From: Hyphochytrium catenoides
Taxonomy: Eukaryota; Sar; Hyphochytriomycetes; Hyphochytriales; Hyphochytriaceae
DNA length: 64,000 nt
Direction of reading: 5' to 3'
NCBI GenBank assembly: GCA_900088475.1
Contig: FLMG01000135.1
Location: forward strand, 62,001-126,000
Positions within the stretch are counted from its first letter, which is position 1, and every line of letters begins with the position of its first letter. Position numbers and translations under genes: made by a program. Shown here one piece after another: positions 1 through 11,709 of the stretch. Under the pieces are notes generated by a model. It saw nothing but the letters and a program-made list of their open reading frames with translations. It was not told the origin of the DNA and did no database searches.

Positions 1-403
1 ATGCGGTCTGTACACTCTGAACCCAAGAAAACTGACAGAGCTTTACAAGAACAACAATTGTGTCATCCAACGCGTCGCCCTTCCCGAAAGTCATACGGAT
101 TTGGAACTGTTCAGGTTCTAAATCAAGTGCTATTGATGGGCGATATTAACCGCCATACATTCATAATCAGTCCATAATTGCGCGCGAATTCCCGCCATTT
201 ACGCACTTCATAAAGTCTACGACTGGTTTTAACTCCGCTTGCGGCAGGTTCAACACACTATTATAAAACCATAAGCCCACGTAAAAGCTCTGAATCAAGC
301 ACAATAAGTACTTGACAGTAAAGCCCCTATTGCGGAGTCTGGTTTGAACTTGGCGTAAATGTCCTTTGAAATTCCTTTTCGGTACACTCGAATATAAGGG
401 TTC
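1..403 (-). CDS. Partial unknown multi-exon gene running off the left edge
   Basis: The minus strand carries protein-like stretches that look like successive exons. One lies near 403-330 (reads EPLYSSVPKRNFKGHLRQVQ), one near 282-195 (begins SFYVGLWFYNSVLNLPQAEL and follows a pyrimidine-rich stretch ending in CAG), and one from about 123 to 1 (reads EPEQFQIRMTFGKGDALDDT, then a hydrophobic run). The last stays open to the window edge, so the C-terminus is missing. I could not fix the exon joins: no donor/acceptor pair gave a fully consistent phase between the second and third blocks. There is no ATG at the start of the first block, so the gene may begin further upstream. I do not recognise the family. 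Confidence 0.4.
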
Positions 404-696
404 CTCAGACACAGGCTACTCGCCTCATCGTTGTATTTGTACTATGGCAAACCTAGAGCATCTCGCTTCTCGCCGGTGCTGCCCGTGATGTTCCCACCAG
501 AGTCTGTCTGAGCGACTACTAGGAGCGCAGGTTGACTTGCTCGAAGCTTCAGCTGAGAGCCGTCACAAATCAATCGGAGACGTGACTGTCATTGGCCTTA
601 GCGAGAGTCCGGCAGGCCCCGGTTTGCAGTGAGAAAGTCTTGACAAGTGAGGTGTGAATATAGGAAGGTTTGAGGTGGGTGTAGTCCTTCGTTAAG

Positions 697-3600
697 ATGG
701 ACATAAACAGGGTGCGGCCTCCAGCAGTAACCAACTGCCAAGTCGTATGGAACTATATCACATCGTATGATCAGTGGTGGCCAAGCATTGCTTTCACGTG
801 CTTCGATGAGATGGAGAAATTTGGCCTTCAATCTTCGGTCGAGCAGATCATTCTAGAAACTCAATTTGTGGATATACCAGAAGACAAGCTCATATTCCGA
901 CGGTTAGGGTCTAACGTGACGGTGATGAAGGACAACACGCAGGTAAGCCCTATTCTTAGTAAGATGTGGTGCACTTCTAACTCTTACTTTAAGACATACG
1001 TGCTGCCGTACGAAGCGAACTACGAACGTCTGAGCAAAGCCGTTCCGAAGGATATGGACCTAAAACATGAATTTTTGGCGGGCCTTGAAGAAGCAAACCG
1101 CCTAATTCGGCTTAGCAAAGAGGATGTGAGTCTTTTATGACCGTTACGTGAACTCCTTCGCCCCGCTTACTGTTTATTGCAGCCAAAGGCTACCCCTATC
1201 CGCCAGCTCCCTTTCGGTAGGAACGGCAGCACAGGCAACACCGGAGATCAGATCCAGGGAAAAGATAAGCTAACATCTAAACAAAAGTGGAAAGCTGTGG
1301 CGCGAGACCTCAAAGCTTCTGGCTGGACGGAGTGGAAAGGGCCTCAGAAAACCATATATTTTAGGCCAGGTATCTCGCCAGGCGAGGGCATCCTTGGTAG
1401 AGACTTCTTTCACGGGGAAGAACAAGTGTTGCGCTATTTGGCTCGGATGGAATCAAAAGACGATGACAGGTTGCCCCAGATAGACAGACTGTCTGAGAGA
1501 AAACGAAATCAGGCATTACACTCACCGCACCACCCTGAGGAAGTTCGCTCTGAGTCTCCAACAGGGAGTGATGCTGCAGCAGTCAACCAGGCTTTACCGT
1601 CCGCGATCAATACAGGAGCGTGCGATCAGAAACAGAATCTTCTGATGGCTCCCGAGTCTATAGCTAACGTGGTGGTTGCTACCCTTTCAACCTTCGCCAA
1701 CGCCCTCCTCAGGATGGATCAACAAGTGGGGGCCGGAGTTGGGAGCAGCGCTTTTGCTAATCCTCAGGCTCTTCAAAGCTTGACAGCTATTCTAGCAGCT
1801 AATGCCTTACCTGTGTCAACGGGCACTGTAGGCGGTCTAGCAGACCTGATGCGAGGACTCGGGTCCAAGTCAACAGACAAAGTGTTACTTGAGAAAGCAT
1901 CAGATGGTGCAGCCGCTTTTCAATCTGACAGTCGCACGGAAGGTTCCTCGAGTGTTGGACTAGCCACTGGTCTGTCCGGTAAGGATATGAGCTCCTCAAT
2001 GGCCGATGTAGCCACAAAAACAAGCTCTGGGTCAGATGCAACAAAGATCCCACTGGGTGGCATGGCAACGACAAGCTCAGTAGAGGAGAATAGAAACCCC
2101 AACCGGGTCGGCTCGGTTGGCGTCGGCCACAATCTCAAAGAAGCAGTGGCCCTACAAAGTGCAAAAAGAGCTCCTTCACGGCAACACTTGGCGGATATTG
2201 AAGAGAAGGGCTTCGACACGATCAAGACAAAGTCAACGCCGCGTACAAATGGGGAGACGGAGAGGGCGGCAGGACAAAAATCTGGACAAAGTCCAGAAAG
2301 TCAAGTCACGCCTGTAACGAAAGTAGGTGTAGAGTTACTCAATTCGGCCATTTCTGACAAGACTTTGACCTCTGATGACGTGGAAACGGAGGTTGAAGAC
2401 GCCTCAAACACGGAGAAGTCGGATGTGTTCGGGATGTCTCGTGCAAACGCTGGGATATTCCAGCCCGACCTTACGTCCAATAGTGAACTAAGCTTTGAAG
2501 AAGTCTGGAAATCCCTAAAGCGCCAAGGTTGGAGGAGAAAGAATGGGCTCTACCTAAGGCCGATTAATGCGGTAGAGTCTAGGGAATCGTATATAGAAGG
2601 TTATTCCGCCTTTAGGACACAGGCCGAGGTGATGCAAGTAGCCGCTTCTGAGAATCTATTGGGAGTGTGGAACAAGACTTGTCCAATCACGCCAAAGCTT
2701 AACCGCATTCCTGCGATGAGCAAGGGAAACCAGCAGATTCCAACAAAGGCGATGGCGAGCAAAATCAACAAACAAACTGAGAAGACTAAAAAGCCAAAGC
2801 CATTCATACCGACAGTTGAAGAGTTAGAGCAAGCTCAACGTCGGCTTCGCGGGCGTCCGCAATGGTGGCATGCATGTTGGAAAGCTTTGTCCGCTGCTGG
2901 ATGGAGCTTTAACGGACGATATACGCGGCCACGGGGTCAAGATTCGAAAAGAACGCGGCGAACCCTGGGAGTTGACGTCTTTGAATCTCAGCAACATGTG
3001 GTGGCCTTCCTTCTCTCTCGCGGGGAACTGCCTGACCTTCCCGATGACGGCATGGCAAACGATTCCGACACCGATGGGTCTGATCTTGGACCTGCAGACG
3101 GAGAGATAAATATAGTGAACAAGGAGGCAGCTATAGCTGTGAAGTCGTCGGACAAACCAATTATCACTGCCCCCAAATCCAAGACTGCGAATTCTTCAAG
3201 GGTCGGCCCTTCTCTCAAGGCAAACAAGACTGACACGTCTTCCGCTGGGAAAAAGTTGTCGCCGGAAAAAAGTGAAGGACCAGAGTGTCATCCTTTTTCT
3301 TTGTTGTGGCAGGAGCTTCAGCAGCTAGGGTGGAAGTGGAGTGCTGGAATGTATAGAGCACCTCGTCCAAGAAGCGAGTTTGGCCAGAAATATGTTGCCG
3401 GTGTGAACATGTTCAATTCAGAAGGAGAAGTTATGGACTACCTCAATGCCAATCCCAGCGTTATGGCACGGCTTTCTTGCCATATTCCACTCAGACCGAC
3501 AATCAACCCTAAGAGAACGGACAGTATCGCGCACAGGAGTCCAATGCCTAAACAGTCACACACACCAACACCACGAGGAAAGAAGGTTGATGACCTTTAT

Positions 3601-6600
3601 TTGACAAATTGGCAGTCGATATGGGTTACTCTCAAGTCCGAAGGGTGGGTTTTCCGCAAAGGCTCGGCCCTCTGTAGCTCTTGTTTTCTGAGACCTGGCA
3701 AAGACGTAAAGAATGGTACCCCTGGTGTGGACTACTTTTATGCTAAGGAGGAAGTGCTGCAGTATCTTAAGGAGCAAGGTCGTCAATTCGACACGCTCTT
3801 TCCAGCCACAGACAGCTTAAGTGTACGAATGTCCGGAAAGGGTCGAACAGGCTTTTCGGAAAGCTGTGAGGCTGGTTATTCCTGCCGCCCAGAGTGCGAG
3901 AGTGAAGAAGAAGCCTCTGCGGTGTCAGAAGGGGCGGACGCGGAAGCTAACAGTGGGACGGAAGACGTTCTGACGGAGGAAACGTTGCTTGAACGCATCT
4001 TCATTGGACCTGATGAAGTAGACCTTAAGCAATGGCAAAAGATCTGGGACCACCTAAGGGAACAGGGCTGGAAATGGTGTCATGGTAGCGGCGTGATTTC
4101 CACATTTCGTTATCGGAAGCCTGGTACTCTCATCAAAACTGGTAGAAAGGGCATTGACTGGTTTGATACACAAGCAGAAGTAGTAAGAAGCTTAGCAAAG
4201 ACGAAAGAGCTCTTCCCAATCTTCGGTCTTTCATGTACCGCCAGTGAGCCTCCGCCTTTAGTGGTCAGCACGTCAAGACGCGTTGAGACGCCTCAAGAAG
4301 CCACTGCAGATGGAAAAGAGACTATGAGCCCGGAGAAGGCTAACGGCGAGAGTAATCTTTCCTCGAGAGGCTTAGGCTTCAGTTCCGGTCACTATCGGAT
4401 CACCTGTGATGATGGTGCTCCCATCTTCTCTTCGCCAAGGAAAAGCTCACCCACTAAAGCGAGATTGCCCAAGAACTTCCTCTTTTACGCGGAAGAGGTT
4501 TCCAAAGTAGAAAGCAAGACTCTTCTTAGGGTCAGTGAGACCCATGGATACGGCAAACACTGCTGGATTCTGGCCTCAGACAGTAAGGGCGAGGTGACAG
4601 TCGAACCTGACAATTCGCAGGAAGATTTGGTCCTCGAGAGTGATGTAGCCAGCGAGCCCAGTCCACACACAGCAAAGCGGGTCCAATTTGAGCTCGCGTC
4701 CCCATTACCGGAAGGCACAAGCAAGAGGAAGAGAAAGGAGGTAAAGTCCCATGTTCCCTCCTTGATATAATCGCGCTAACTCTAGACTGCGACAGTCGGA
4801 GCTAGGAAATGAAGAGACTCCAGCCCGTGACTTGAAGAGGCCAACTGTAGAACCTAGCATGGTTGGCGTATCTCCTCTTGGTCAGCGTTTACCCGTAGAA
4901 GACCCTTTTGCAACTATGGTCCTTTACCCCCTAACATGCGGCTGTCTGCAGACAAAAATCCAGGGCTAAACATATCAGTCGCTGAAACTCTTAAAAGGTC
5001 ACTTCCTACTACTCAGTTCCAAGACAAAAGTGCTGCGATTACAACTATGGGTCTTTTGGAGGTCAGTGCACGCAATAAACGCCAGAGGACTACCTTACTC
5101 AACCTTGTCAGCTAATGATGTGATCAGTCGTGCTTTTTGCCAAGCGGGAAGCCCCCACGCCTGGTGAGTCGCGATGCTGAGAGACGCTTCATCCATGAAT
5201 TCCTAGATCGTTGCATAGCGGGAGGGCCGGGGTCCTCACTATATATCTTTGGGGCCCCTGGTACCGGCAAATCAGCTACGGTTGCACACTGCCTCGCCAA
5301 GATTGATGGTGTCAAAGTTAAGGTACGTTTGTACTACCTTGACCGAGAGCGAGAGGACGTTATCTATCACCAGTCCTGCGTCTTTACACAAGCACAGATG
5401 TTATCTGTGCTTTATCTTTCTTGAGGGCCGAGCCTTCAATTGTTCACTCCAACCTACAGACCTTGTCACTCTGCAGTCTTCTTTCCTATGCTACTTAACG
5501 TGTATCTAATATTGACTGGCACATGGATGTGATAAACTTCTTGCCGGTCCTTTGTAGAGTGTGATGATAAACGCTGGCAGCGTTGGAGATGATAGCCAGT
5601 ACTTAGTCTCCACCATTGTCAAGGAGCTGTTCAACTACAAGTCGGAAGATGGCGATCCTCTCGACTATCTAACTAGCAGAGTGCAGCAAAATGACAAGGA
5701 GACTTGCTGGTAGGGCTTAAATATCGCAAACGCTTTCACATGTTCTTAGCTCATGTTATCTCTATTATCACTACTCGTCCACTTCGCGCTTTGAACATAT
5801 GTAGGGTAATTGTTGTGGATGAGATAGAGAACTGTCTCCATAACAATGTCACCCAGACAATGATCTACAACCTGTTTGCTCTGTCGCATCGTGAAGACAC
5901 ATCGATGGTTCTCATTGGTGAGTCTGGAGACCCAGCTAGATACCTTTCTCGCTATTCCTCACCATTAAGAACAGGGATATCAAACTCGGCTGAGCTTAAA
6001 CAAAGTCCATTTCCGGCTCTTCCCTGGCGGAACTGTAAGTCCTCTTACTCTAACAGAAATGCTATTGGACTCGTAAAATTCAATGGGAAGCAAAAATTGA
6101 CTCTCTTTGGTTCATTATGTTAGGCGAACCTTGTCAGCTTCAGTTTAAGGCGTACAGCAAAGAAGAGCTTCATGATCTCCTGAAAGCAAGAGTTGCCTAT
6201 GCCGCTGCTAAGCTTGGAGTAATGGATGATTCACGCTTGGTCGATCCAGAGGCCCTTGAGCTTTGTGCCCGAACGGTGTCAGCAAACTCTGGAGGCATGC
6301 GAAAGGCGCTAGAGGTTTGCAGGTAAATGCTATCATCCGGCTGTGAATTCCAACATAACTAATAACGTACACTGTAGTCAAGCAGTGAAGGAAGCTGCCA
6401 CGTCACTTAGGGATAGGGATGGCGCTATCGAGGCCGTGCCAGCTCCCCTTATTACCCTTCTTTCCATGAAGAGGGTCCTTCAAAATCTAAGCAGCTTATC
6501 ATTACGTGAGGCAGTCAATGCGCTTCCATTCCGCTCAAAGGTTAGTCATTTCACCTTGTGAAGGGAATAAGGCATCTCTCACCCATTGATTCTCTCAGGT

Positions 6601-6916
6601 TGTCTTATGTGCAGTGCTTCTGCTAGTTTCGGAGGTGGCCAAGCCTATAGCTTGGTCCAAATTGTTTGAACAATATGCCATGTGCTCTCAGCAGGTTCTT
6701 CGAACCAGCTTAGCCCGGCCTCCTCCCTCTCAGTTCAACGACCTAGTTGATCTACTGGCTGAGAAAGGCTTTCTGCGGACCGTCTCAGAGAAAGTATATA
6801 GCCCTAGTGGGAGATCGGAAGCAGCCATTGTACTGACCGCCAATGTTGAAGATTTGAAGGCCATCCTAGCCAAAGAGAAGGGCCTGAACGCCATTCTAGC
6901 TGCCGAGAACCTCTAA
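697..6916 (+). CDS. CDC6: CDC6 replication-licensing ATPase fused to a PWWP-like domain and six GW repeats
   Basis: Twelve exons join in phase: 697-942, 994-1125, 1183-4740, 4796-4880, 4952-5061, 5128-5322, 5558-5709, 5805-5917, 5975-6034, 6124-6322, 6378-6540 and 6599-6916, giving about 1776 residues. Residues ~10-125 resemble a PWWP domain (VVWNYITSYDQWWPS near the start, then LPYEANYERLSKA and FLAGLEEANRL). Six ~60-residue repeats follow at about 155-216, 564-620, 683-742, 830-885, 935-996 and 1073-1139, each with W..(9)..GW, a Y..P turn, G-x-D/N-x-F and EV..YL, separated by low-complexity linkers. From ~1378 comes an AAA+ ATPase: Walker A GAPGTGKS (1419-1426), Walker B VVDEIEN, and the CDC6-type GGMRKALEVCR sensor-2 helix, then a winged-helix domain ending the protein. 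CDC6 loads MCM helicase on origins with ORC. Ordinary CDC6 proteins have short N-termini, so the long chromatin-reader-like N-terminus is the oddity. ORC1 is the main alternative, but sensor-2 favours CDC6. Confidence 0.85.
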
Positions 6917-7140
6917 GTACTATGGGTGCGCTAAATTTCTTGTTCTATTGATGCTGTTTAGGCTCTACTCCTGATGGCCTGTCCTTGAGTCTCCCTATCC
7001 CTATCTATTCAAAAGAAGGTGTAATACTCCTGCCGCAGACTTCATTCTCCCTTCTAATATCTACGTCTAATGTAGCGAAGGGACCAACCTTAGTTGATCA
7101 TTATGCGATGCGTAGTTACCAATCTTTGGCTCGTTAATCC

Positions 7141-7791
7141 TCAGTTTGCATGTTTTCTCGCTTGCTCCAGCTCTTGGAGCTTCCTATTTGCTCGTTGTCT
7201 TTCTTCCTCGTCTAGCTGTTCTCGTGACTGTGCTGTGTGTTGGACGATGCGCGACAAGAGCGACTTGTTGGGCAGTAACCTGCCTGGCTTAAGATACTGT
7301 CATGAAGGGAACAATGCAAAAACGCGCAACGTAAGCTGCTGTTATGTTCTGCAGGCACCAAAGCGGACTCCTTATCTCTTTACCTCTGAAGATCCGCCCT
7401 TGACTGCAGTCACGGCACGCTTGGGGAGGGCAAACCTCGATCTCCTCTCGTGCCTTTGGTTTTGGTCCTCCTTATCCCGAGGGGAACGGCTGCGACTGAC
7501 TCGACTTCTGTCTCCCATGCTGTAGCTACCCGCTCCTCTAACTCTGTCCCGACTGCGACTTCGCTTTTTTTCTCTACTATCAGACCTTCCTCTACCTCGC
7601 CTACTACTATCGGACCTTTCTCTACCTCGTCTTACTCTAATGCTACCATTTCGACGAGAGCGTTCCTCGGAATCCGTGTCCGATCTGTGACTTCTTCTCC
7701 CTCTCTCTCTTACTCGCCCCCTGCCGCTATCGCTGTGATGGGACGAGGATGAACTAGCCGTTCTCGACCTCTTCCCTGTTCTGTCCATCAC
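7141..7791 (-). CDS. Small arginine/serine-rich (RS) protein, probably splicing related
   Basis: Two exons, 7791-7384 and 7296-7141, join in phase 0 to give 187 residues. The first ~120 residues are dominated by RS, SR, RE and RD dipeptides (for example SREKKRSRSRDRVRG), as in SR-related splicing proteins. The second exon gives a short charged helix (NKSLLSRIVQHTAQSREQLD, then EEERQRANRKLQELEQARK) that looks like a coiled coil. There is no RNA-recognition motif. RS domains are generally phosphorylated and bind other SR proteins in the nucleus, but the exact family is not recognised. The gene converges on CDC6, with about 220 bp between the two stop codons. Confidence 0.6.
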
Positions 7792-8017
7792 CTCTAACGG
7801 TATGATGCCAGCAATTTTGTTTACTGTCCACTGACACCGGAACTTTAATTGACGCGGAAGGTGAAGACGGTTCTCTAGGGCTATAGCTTCGTGCAGAACG
7901 GCGTTAGTTGCTCTGCATTTAAGCCCAAAACTCCTCCATTAGGTGGCGCTCGTCTTGTCTTTCTCGTCTTCAGTCCTGGGATGGCAGAGTACGCTAACCA
8001 ACTAATAAGAATGCGCC

Positions 8018-8137
8018 ATGCCTGTACCCGCGAATATCCCTATGCCAGATCTTGTCAGCCGTCGATCTGAATGGGTAGTAGAAGAACACCTTGCGTTGGC
8101 TCCTAAGAGAAGAGAGATCCGTGGATATCCTAGCCAG
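8018..8137 (+). CDS. Possible short first exon of an unrecognised gene
   Basis: An ATG at 8018 opens 40 codons (MPVPANIPMPDLVSRRSEWV, then VEEHLALAPKRREIRGYPSQ) ending exactly at CAG|GTAAAC, a good donor. The region is divergent from the RS-protein gene and about 230 bp from its start, so the two could share a promoter. I could not find a convincing second exon: the open stretch at 8208-8657 has no clean phase-matching acceptor and runs over the LSM3 start. It may instead be 5' leader of LSM3. Confidence 0.25.
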
Positions 8138-8613
8138 GTAAACTTATGAGCTGGTAGCAGTGAGCATGGGCCCCAGCCATCGTGGTGGCCACAACTGTTG
8201 ATGTCGTGTGGTCTGTCGCCGCTCCCTTCTTGCAGAAGCGACATTGATCACATCTGTCATCGGCGGATGTTCGAGAAGCGTTGCTTCCTACAGTAGAAAT
8301 ATTTGTACGGCACAAAACCGATTTATCAGCTCCGGGAGTAGATCTGAAGAGCACAATGATGAATCTTCGAGGTTTGTGTGGAAGGAGCTCTTGTTTTCTT
8401 CAGGAATAGGAAAAGTTGTGTGTGTTGGAGACTTGAGACGACAAGACGGTAGATCTGAGTTGCCAGGTTACGGAGCTTTGGCACTCTTCATGGCAGAAAG
8501 ACAGGCTGAGAAGCAGAAAATACTCTCAAAGTCTATTGGCTTCTTCAGCTCTTGTCATCTTACAAGCTGTACTCCGGAGGCCGCGTCAGGGACTGTGACT
8601 TCACGAAGCAAAG

Positions 8614-9102
8614 ATGTCCGTGGAGAAGCCATTAGATCTTATCAATCTCAGTATTGATGAGCGCATCCGCGTAAAGTGCAGGGGAGACAGGGAGCTGCAC
8701 GGCAAGCTCCATGTAAGCCAAGAGATGCACCTCCCTTTTACTTTTGGAGAAATAGTTATGGTCACGTTTTGCAACCTAGTTATGGTCACGTTTTGCAGCT
8801 TTCTTTCCTCTCATCTTGCAATGTTGAACGCACTTTTCTCTCCTGTGACTAGGCCTATGATCAGCACCTTAATATGGTTCTGGGAGATGTAGAGGAGACG
8901 GTAACCACCGTGGAGGTAGACGAGATGACAGAAGAGGAGATTATCAAGGTACGCCCACCTCTATGCCGTCTAATCCTTGCTGATGGGAGCCCCACGCCTA
9001 AGCTAGTGCCTGCATCCTCAGACCTCCAAGAGGACGATAGAGATGCTTTTTGTTCGTGGTGATGTGGTGATTCTCGTCTCACCACCTCTTCGAACGGCAT
9101 AA
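8614..9102 (+). CDS. LSM3: U6 snRNA-associated Sm-like protein LSm3
   Basis: Three exons, 8614-8712, 8853-8948 and 9031-9102, all phase 0, give 88 residues, the usual LSm3 length. The protein starts [20 protein letters not shown]. Sm motif 1 is seen in [20 protein letters not shown], followed by [16 protein letters not shown]; Sm motif 2 is [17 protein letters not shown]. LSm3 is part of the LSm1-7 ring (mRNA decay, cytoplasm) and the LSm2-8 ring (U6 snRNA, nucleus). Intron 1 carries a perfect 21-bp tandem duplication whose second copy ends in TTTTGCAG, a potential extra acceptor. It converges with the dynamitin gene downstream. Confidence 0.95.
8753..8797 (+). repeat. Perfect 21-bp tandem duplication in LSM3 intron 1
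   Basis: The unit tagttatggtcacgttttgc(a) occurs at 8753-8773 and again at 8777-8797 (period 24). The second copy is followed by G, making a TTTTGCAG acceptor-like end well upstream of the acceptor used at 8852. Confidence 0.95.
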
Positions 9103-9404
9103 CAGCTCAGGCGAACACCCCGTAAAGACGGGGTCGCCGGCTGGCATGCCACAGATAGGTAGATGAGATTGGGGCGGAATGCACATTGGCAAATGGCCCC
9201 TGGCTGACGGATAGAAAGAACGGAGAGGTTATAATATCACCCAAGAAGGGAGCAGTATGCATATACTGGTAGGGCATAGTTAATCAATATGACGGAGGGA
9301 GAGCTAACCCAAAGGACAAGAACCTAAGATGAGTTTAGAGCATGTTCACAAGCCATGCAGTGGGCTTTTGACAGAGTCTTTTTATTGACAATCAGCGAGT
9401 AAGT
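9103..9404. other. Intergenic, tail to tail between LSM3 and DCTN2
   Basis: About 300 bp between two converging stop codons. It presumably holds both 3' UTRs. I see no open frame or structured element in it. Confidence 0.6.
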
Positions 9405-11709
9405 CTATGTTTTGGATCCTGGCGCTAGGCGGTCAATTCTGTTGTCAATCTCATTGATGTTCCTGAGAATCTTCTTCATGTTTTCCTCTAAACTCTGCTT
9501 CATCTGGGTCACAAAGAGCAAGGATAGTGAGCAACAAAGGAAAGTAGACGCAATTCTTCCTTAAAAGCAACAGGATAAGAAGGTACTAGCGTGAATGCTA
9601 CTGTCACAGCGTACCTGAGCCATGGTGTCTCTGTCATTCTCTAGCAGCTCCTCTATCGACGTCCTGGAGGAGCTAAGCTTGCTAACTCGTTCACTGAACA
9701 AAGACACGCTCAGTCAGCGCGACTTGAATTCAACCATAGATTTCGACTACGAAGTAACAGAGATATAGCCATAGACTAGTGAACAGAGATATAGCCATAG
9801 ACCGAGAGGAGTTGGTCAGAATGTAATGCAGGGAGAGAATGATACGGATGCAGAAGGCGTAAGTGGGCTCTGACTTGATAGTCGCTGCCTCCACGTGGAC
9901 CGACTCCAAGGCTTTCAAGCGGCTGACAACAGTGGGAAGAGACTCCGTAATAGCATCCCACTCCTACCAAGCACGTAGTAAGAAGACAATCAGAGGGAAG
10001 AAAGTTAGCAATCAAGGACCATTGCCGAAAAGGCATCAATAAAAGATGAACCTCTAGCTTCTCGAATAAGCTGTTGACTTTCTTTTCCCTCTCAGCGTTA
10101 TGACTGCTTCCAACGGCCTGGTGTTCAATTTGCAGGTTGGTAAGACACTTGCCTCTATTCATCTCGGGTTCTCATCACTATCCTATCACCGTAATACCTC
10201 AGATTCCATAAGCTTCTTAGCTGCTTTCAGTTCGTGAGTCAGCGTCATTATTCTCTGTCGCAAAGAGTCCAGATACCGCTCGTCTAGCACTTCTAACCGG
10301 CTTTCCAGCTGCTTTTTGTGATTCATTGGACAAAATGGAAAAAGAATGTGAGCATTTCTATAACGTGGAGGTGAGGGAGCTGCATACTATCACCTAAGGC
10401 AGAACCAACATTATAATTAGCAGAAGTAGAGGCTTCAAGGAGATAGCAGCCAGTCCAACAAAGGAGATAGGCACTGTTCCACCTGCTTGATGGTCGGGAT
10501 GAGCCCAATAGCTGCCGCCTTGTCCTTCTCAAGCGATGCTCCCAGTGTTTGCTCCAGTCGGCCCAGACGTTGGTCTAATTCTCCCAGCTTTAAGGTCTGG
10601 AGTTGCTTCGCCTTATCGCCACTAAGAAAGAGCTCATATGTGATGGAGGTAGGTGATTCGGAGGGGTTCGCATCCTGCATAGGCATAGATTAGCAGAGCA
10701 AGCCACTGCAATGACCTCCTAGCGTCAGTTATAAGCAACAAGATACTAGAACATGAGGCTAAGGGATTAGAATACGATGGAAGGCAGGTCCAGAGGGCTT
10801 GTGTGAAAAGTGTACACACCGTAGGACTTCCGGTGGCCATAGTCGTGGAGAGCTTCTCCAGCTCCTTTAGCAAACGGCTAGAAAGCTCCTTCTGTAGCAG
10901 GACGTTCTGCTCAATCTAAAAGGAAACCATTAATACATGTGAGGGTTGTCTTATAATAGAAGCATACTGTTCTCGTCGTCGAAGATGCAAAGAGTACAGT
11001 CAGCATGAAGTTGGCAAGGCGACCTATCAGGTTCTTCTGCGAAATATCTCACTTTATAATTTGGCTCGAGGAATGGATGGTAGTCTTCCTCTTTGGAGAA
11101 GGCAGCGAGTTGTGCTTGCAGCTGTGTGATTCCTGAGAGCATCTCATTATAGGTAGCTTGCACTGCAGGGTCTGACTGGCCACTAGTGGCTTTTTCCTGG
11201 GTCAGCTGCCAATTAGAGGCCAATGCTCAATGAGGGGCAAGCTATAAGAAACAAAGACCTACAGCTTTGAGGGCTTGAAGATCTGCAGATAGTTCCGATA
11301 CTTCCACCTGAAGTCGGGAATAGCGTTCCAGAGGTGACTCACTCTTCCTTTGTATATCGATGCTGTAATCTGTCCGTTTGCTGAGTGCCTGGCTGTCTGC
11401 GTGTGCGCGGATTATTTGCTAGGAAGGTAAGAAGCTCTAGGTAAACCGCTTCAGCTACCTGTAGGCGAAGAACGTATATCGAATCTCTTTCCCATAAAAA
11501 CTTCAAACGCCTGTTGTGCGCTGGTGGTACTTATGTCAATGTCATTGGAGGATGGAAGGATGGCCTGATGAACACGAGAAATCCTTCAACATTAATGCTC
11601 TAAAGCCCTGTCAATGAGTTTCACTTCTTACGGCGGGTGCCGGTGCCGACTCCACGGGAATATCTGGCGTCTCGTAGACCTCCTCCTCTACTCTAACAAC
11701 CCTTGACAT
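9405..11709 (-). CDS. DCTN2: Dynamitin, p50 subunit 2 of dynactin
   Basis: Dynamitin tetramers hold the dynactin shoulder together for cytoplasmic dynein transport. Exons (high to low): 11709-11632, 11564-11459, 11396-11259, 11225-11053, 10915-10820, 10674-~10483, ~10311-10198, ~10162-10052, 9963-9875, 9693-9615 and 9503-9405. The N-terminus EEEVYETPDIP is the conserved dynamitin opening motif. Further landmarks are PLERYSRLQVEVSEL, SPTSITYELFLSGDKAKQLQ, LGELDQRLGRLEQTLG, QLESRLEVLDER, REKKVNSLFEKLE joined to EWDAITESLP, and the C-terminal helix ENMKKILRNINEIDNRIDRL. The whole is coiled coil, about 360 residues, a little shorter than animal p50. The junctions between 10483 and 10311, and between 10198 and 10162, are uncertain. 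The gene is divergent from BUB3. Confidence 0.85.
9756..9802 (-). repeat. Perfect 21-bp tandem duplication in a dynamitin intron
   Basis: The plus-strand unit aacagagatatagccatagac is at 9756-9776 and 9782-9802 (period 26), inside the intron between the exons ending at 9875 and starting at 9693. Confidence 0.95.

Noticed and set aside
1283-4217. Calling the six GW repeats true methyl-CpG-binding domains
   Set aside because: Only GW, a Y..P turn and a terminal YL are shared by eye; the DNA-contact residues cannot be aligned with confidence.
8208-8657. 149-codon plus-strand open frame before LSM3
   Set aside because: It overlaps the LSM3 start in another frame, starts without a good context, and no phase-matching acceptor links it to the exon at 8018.
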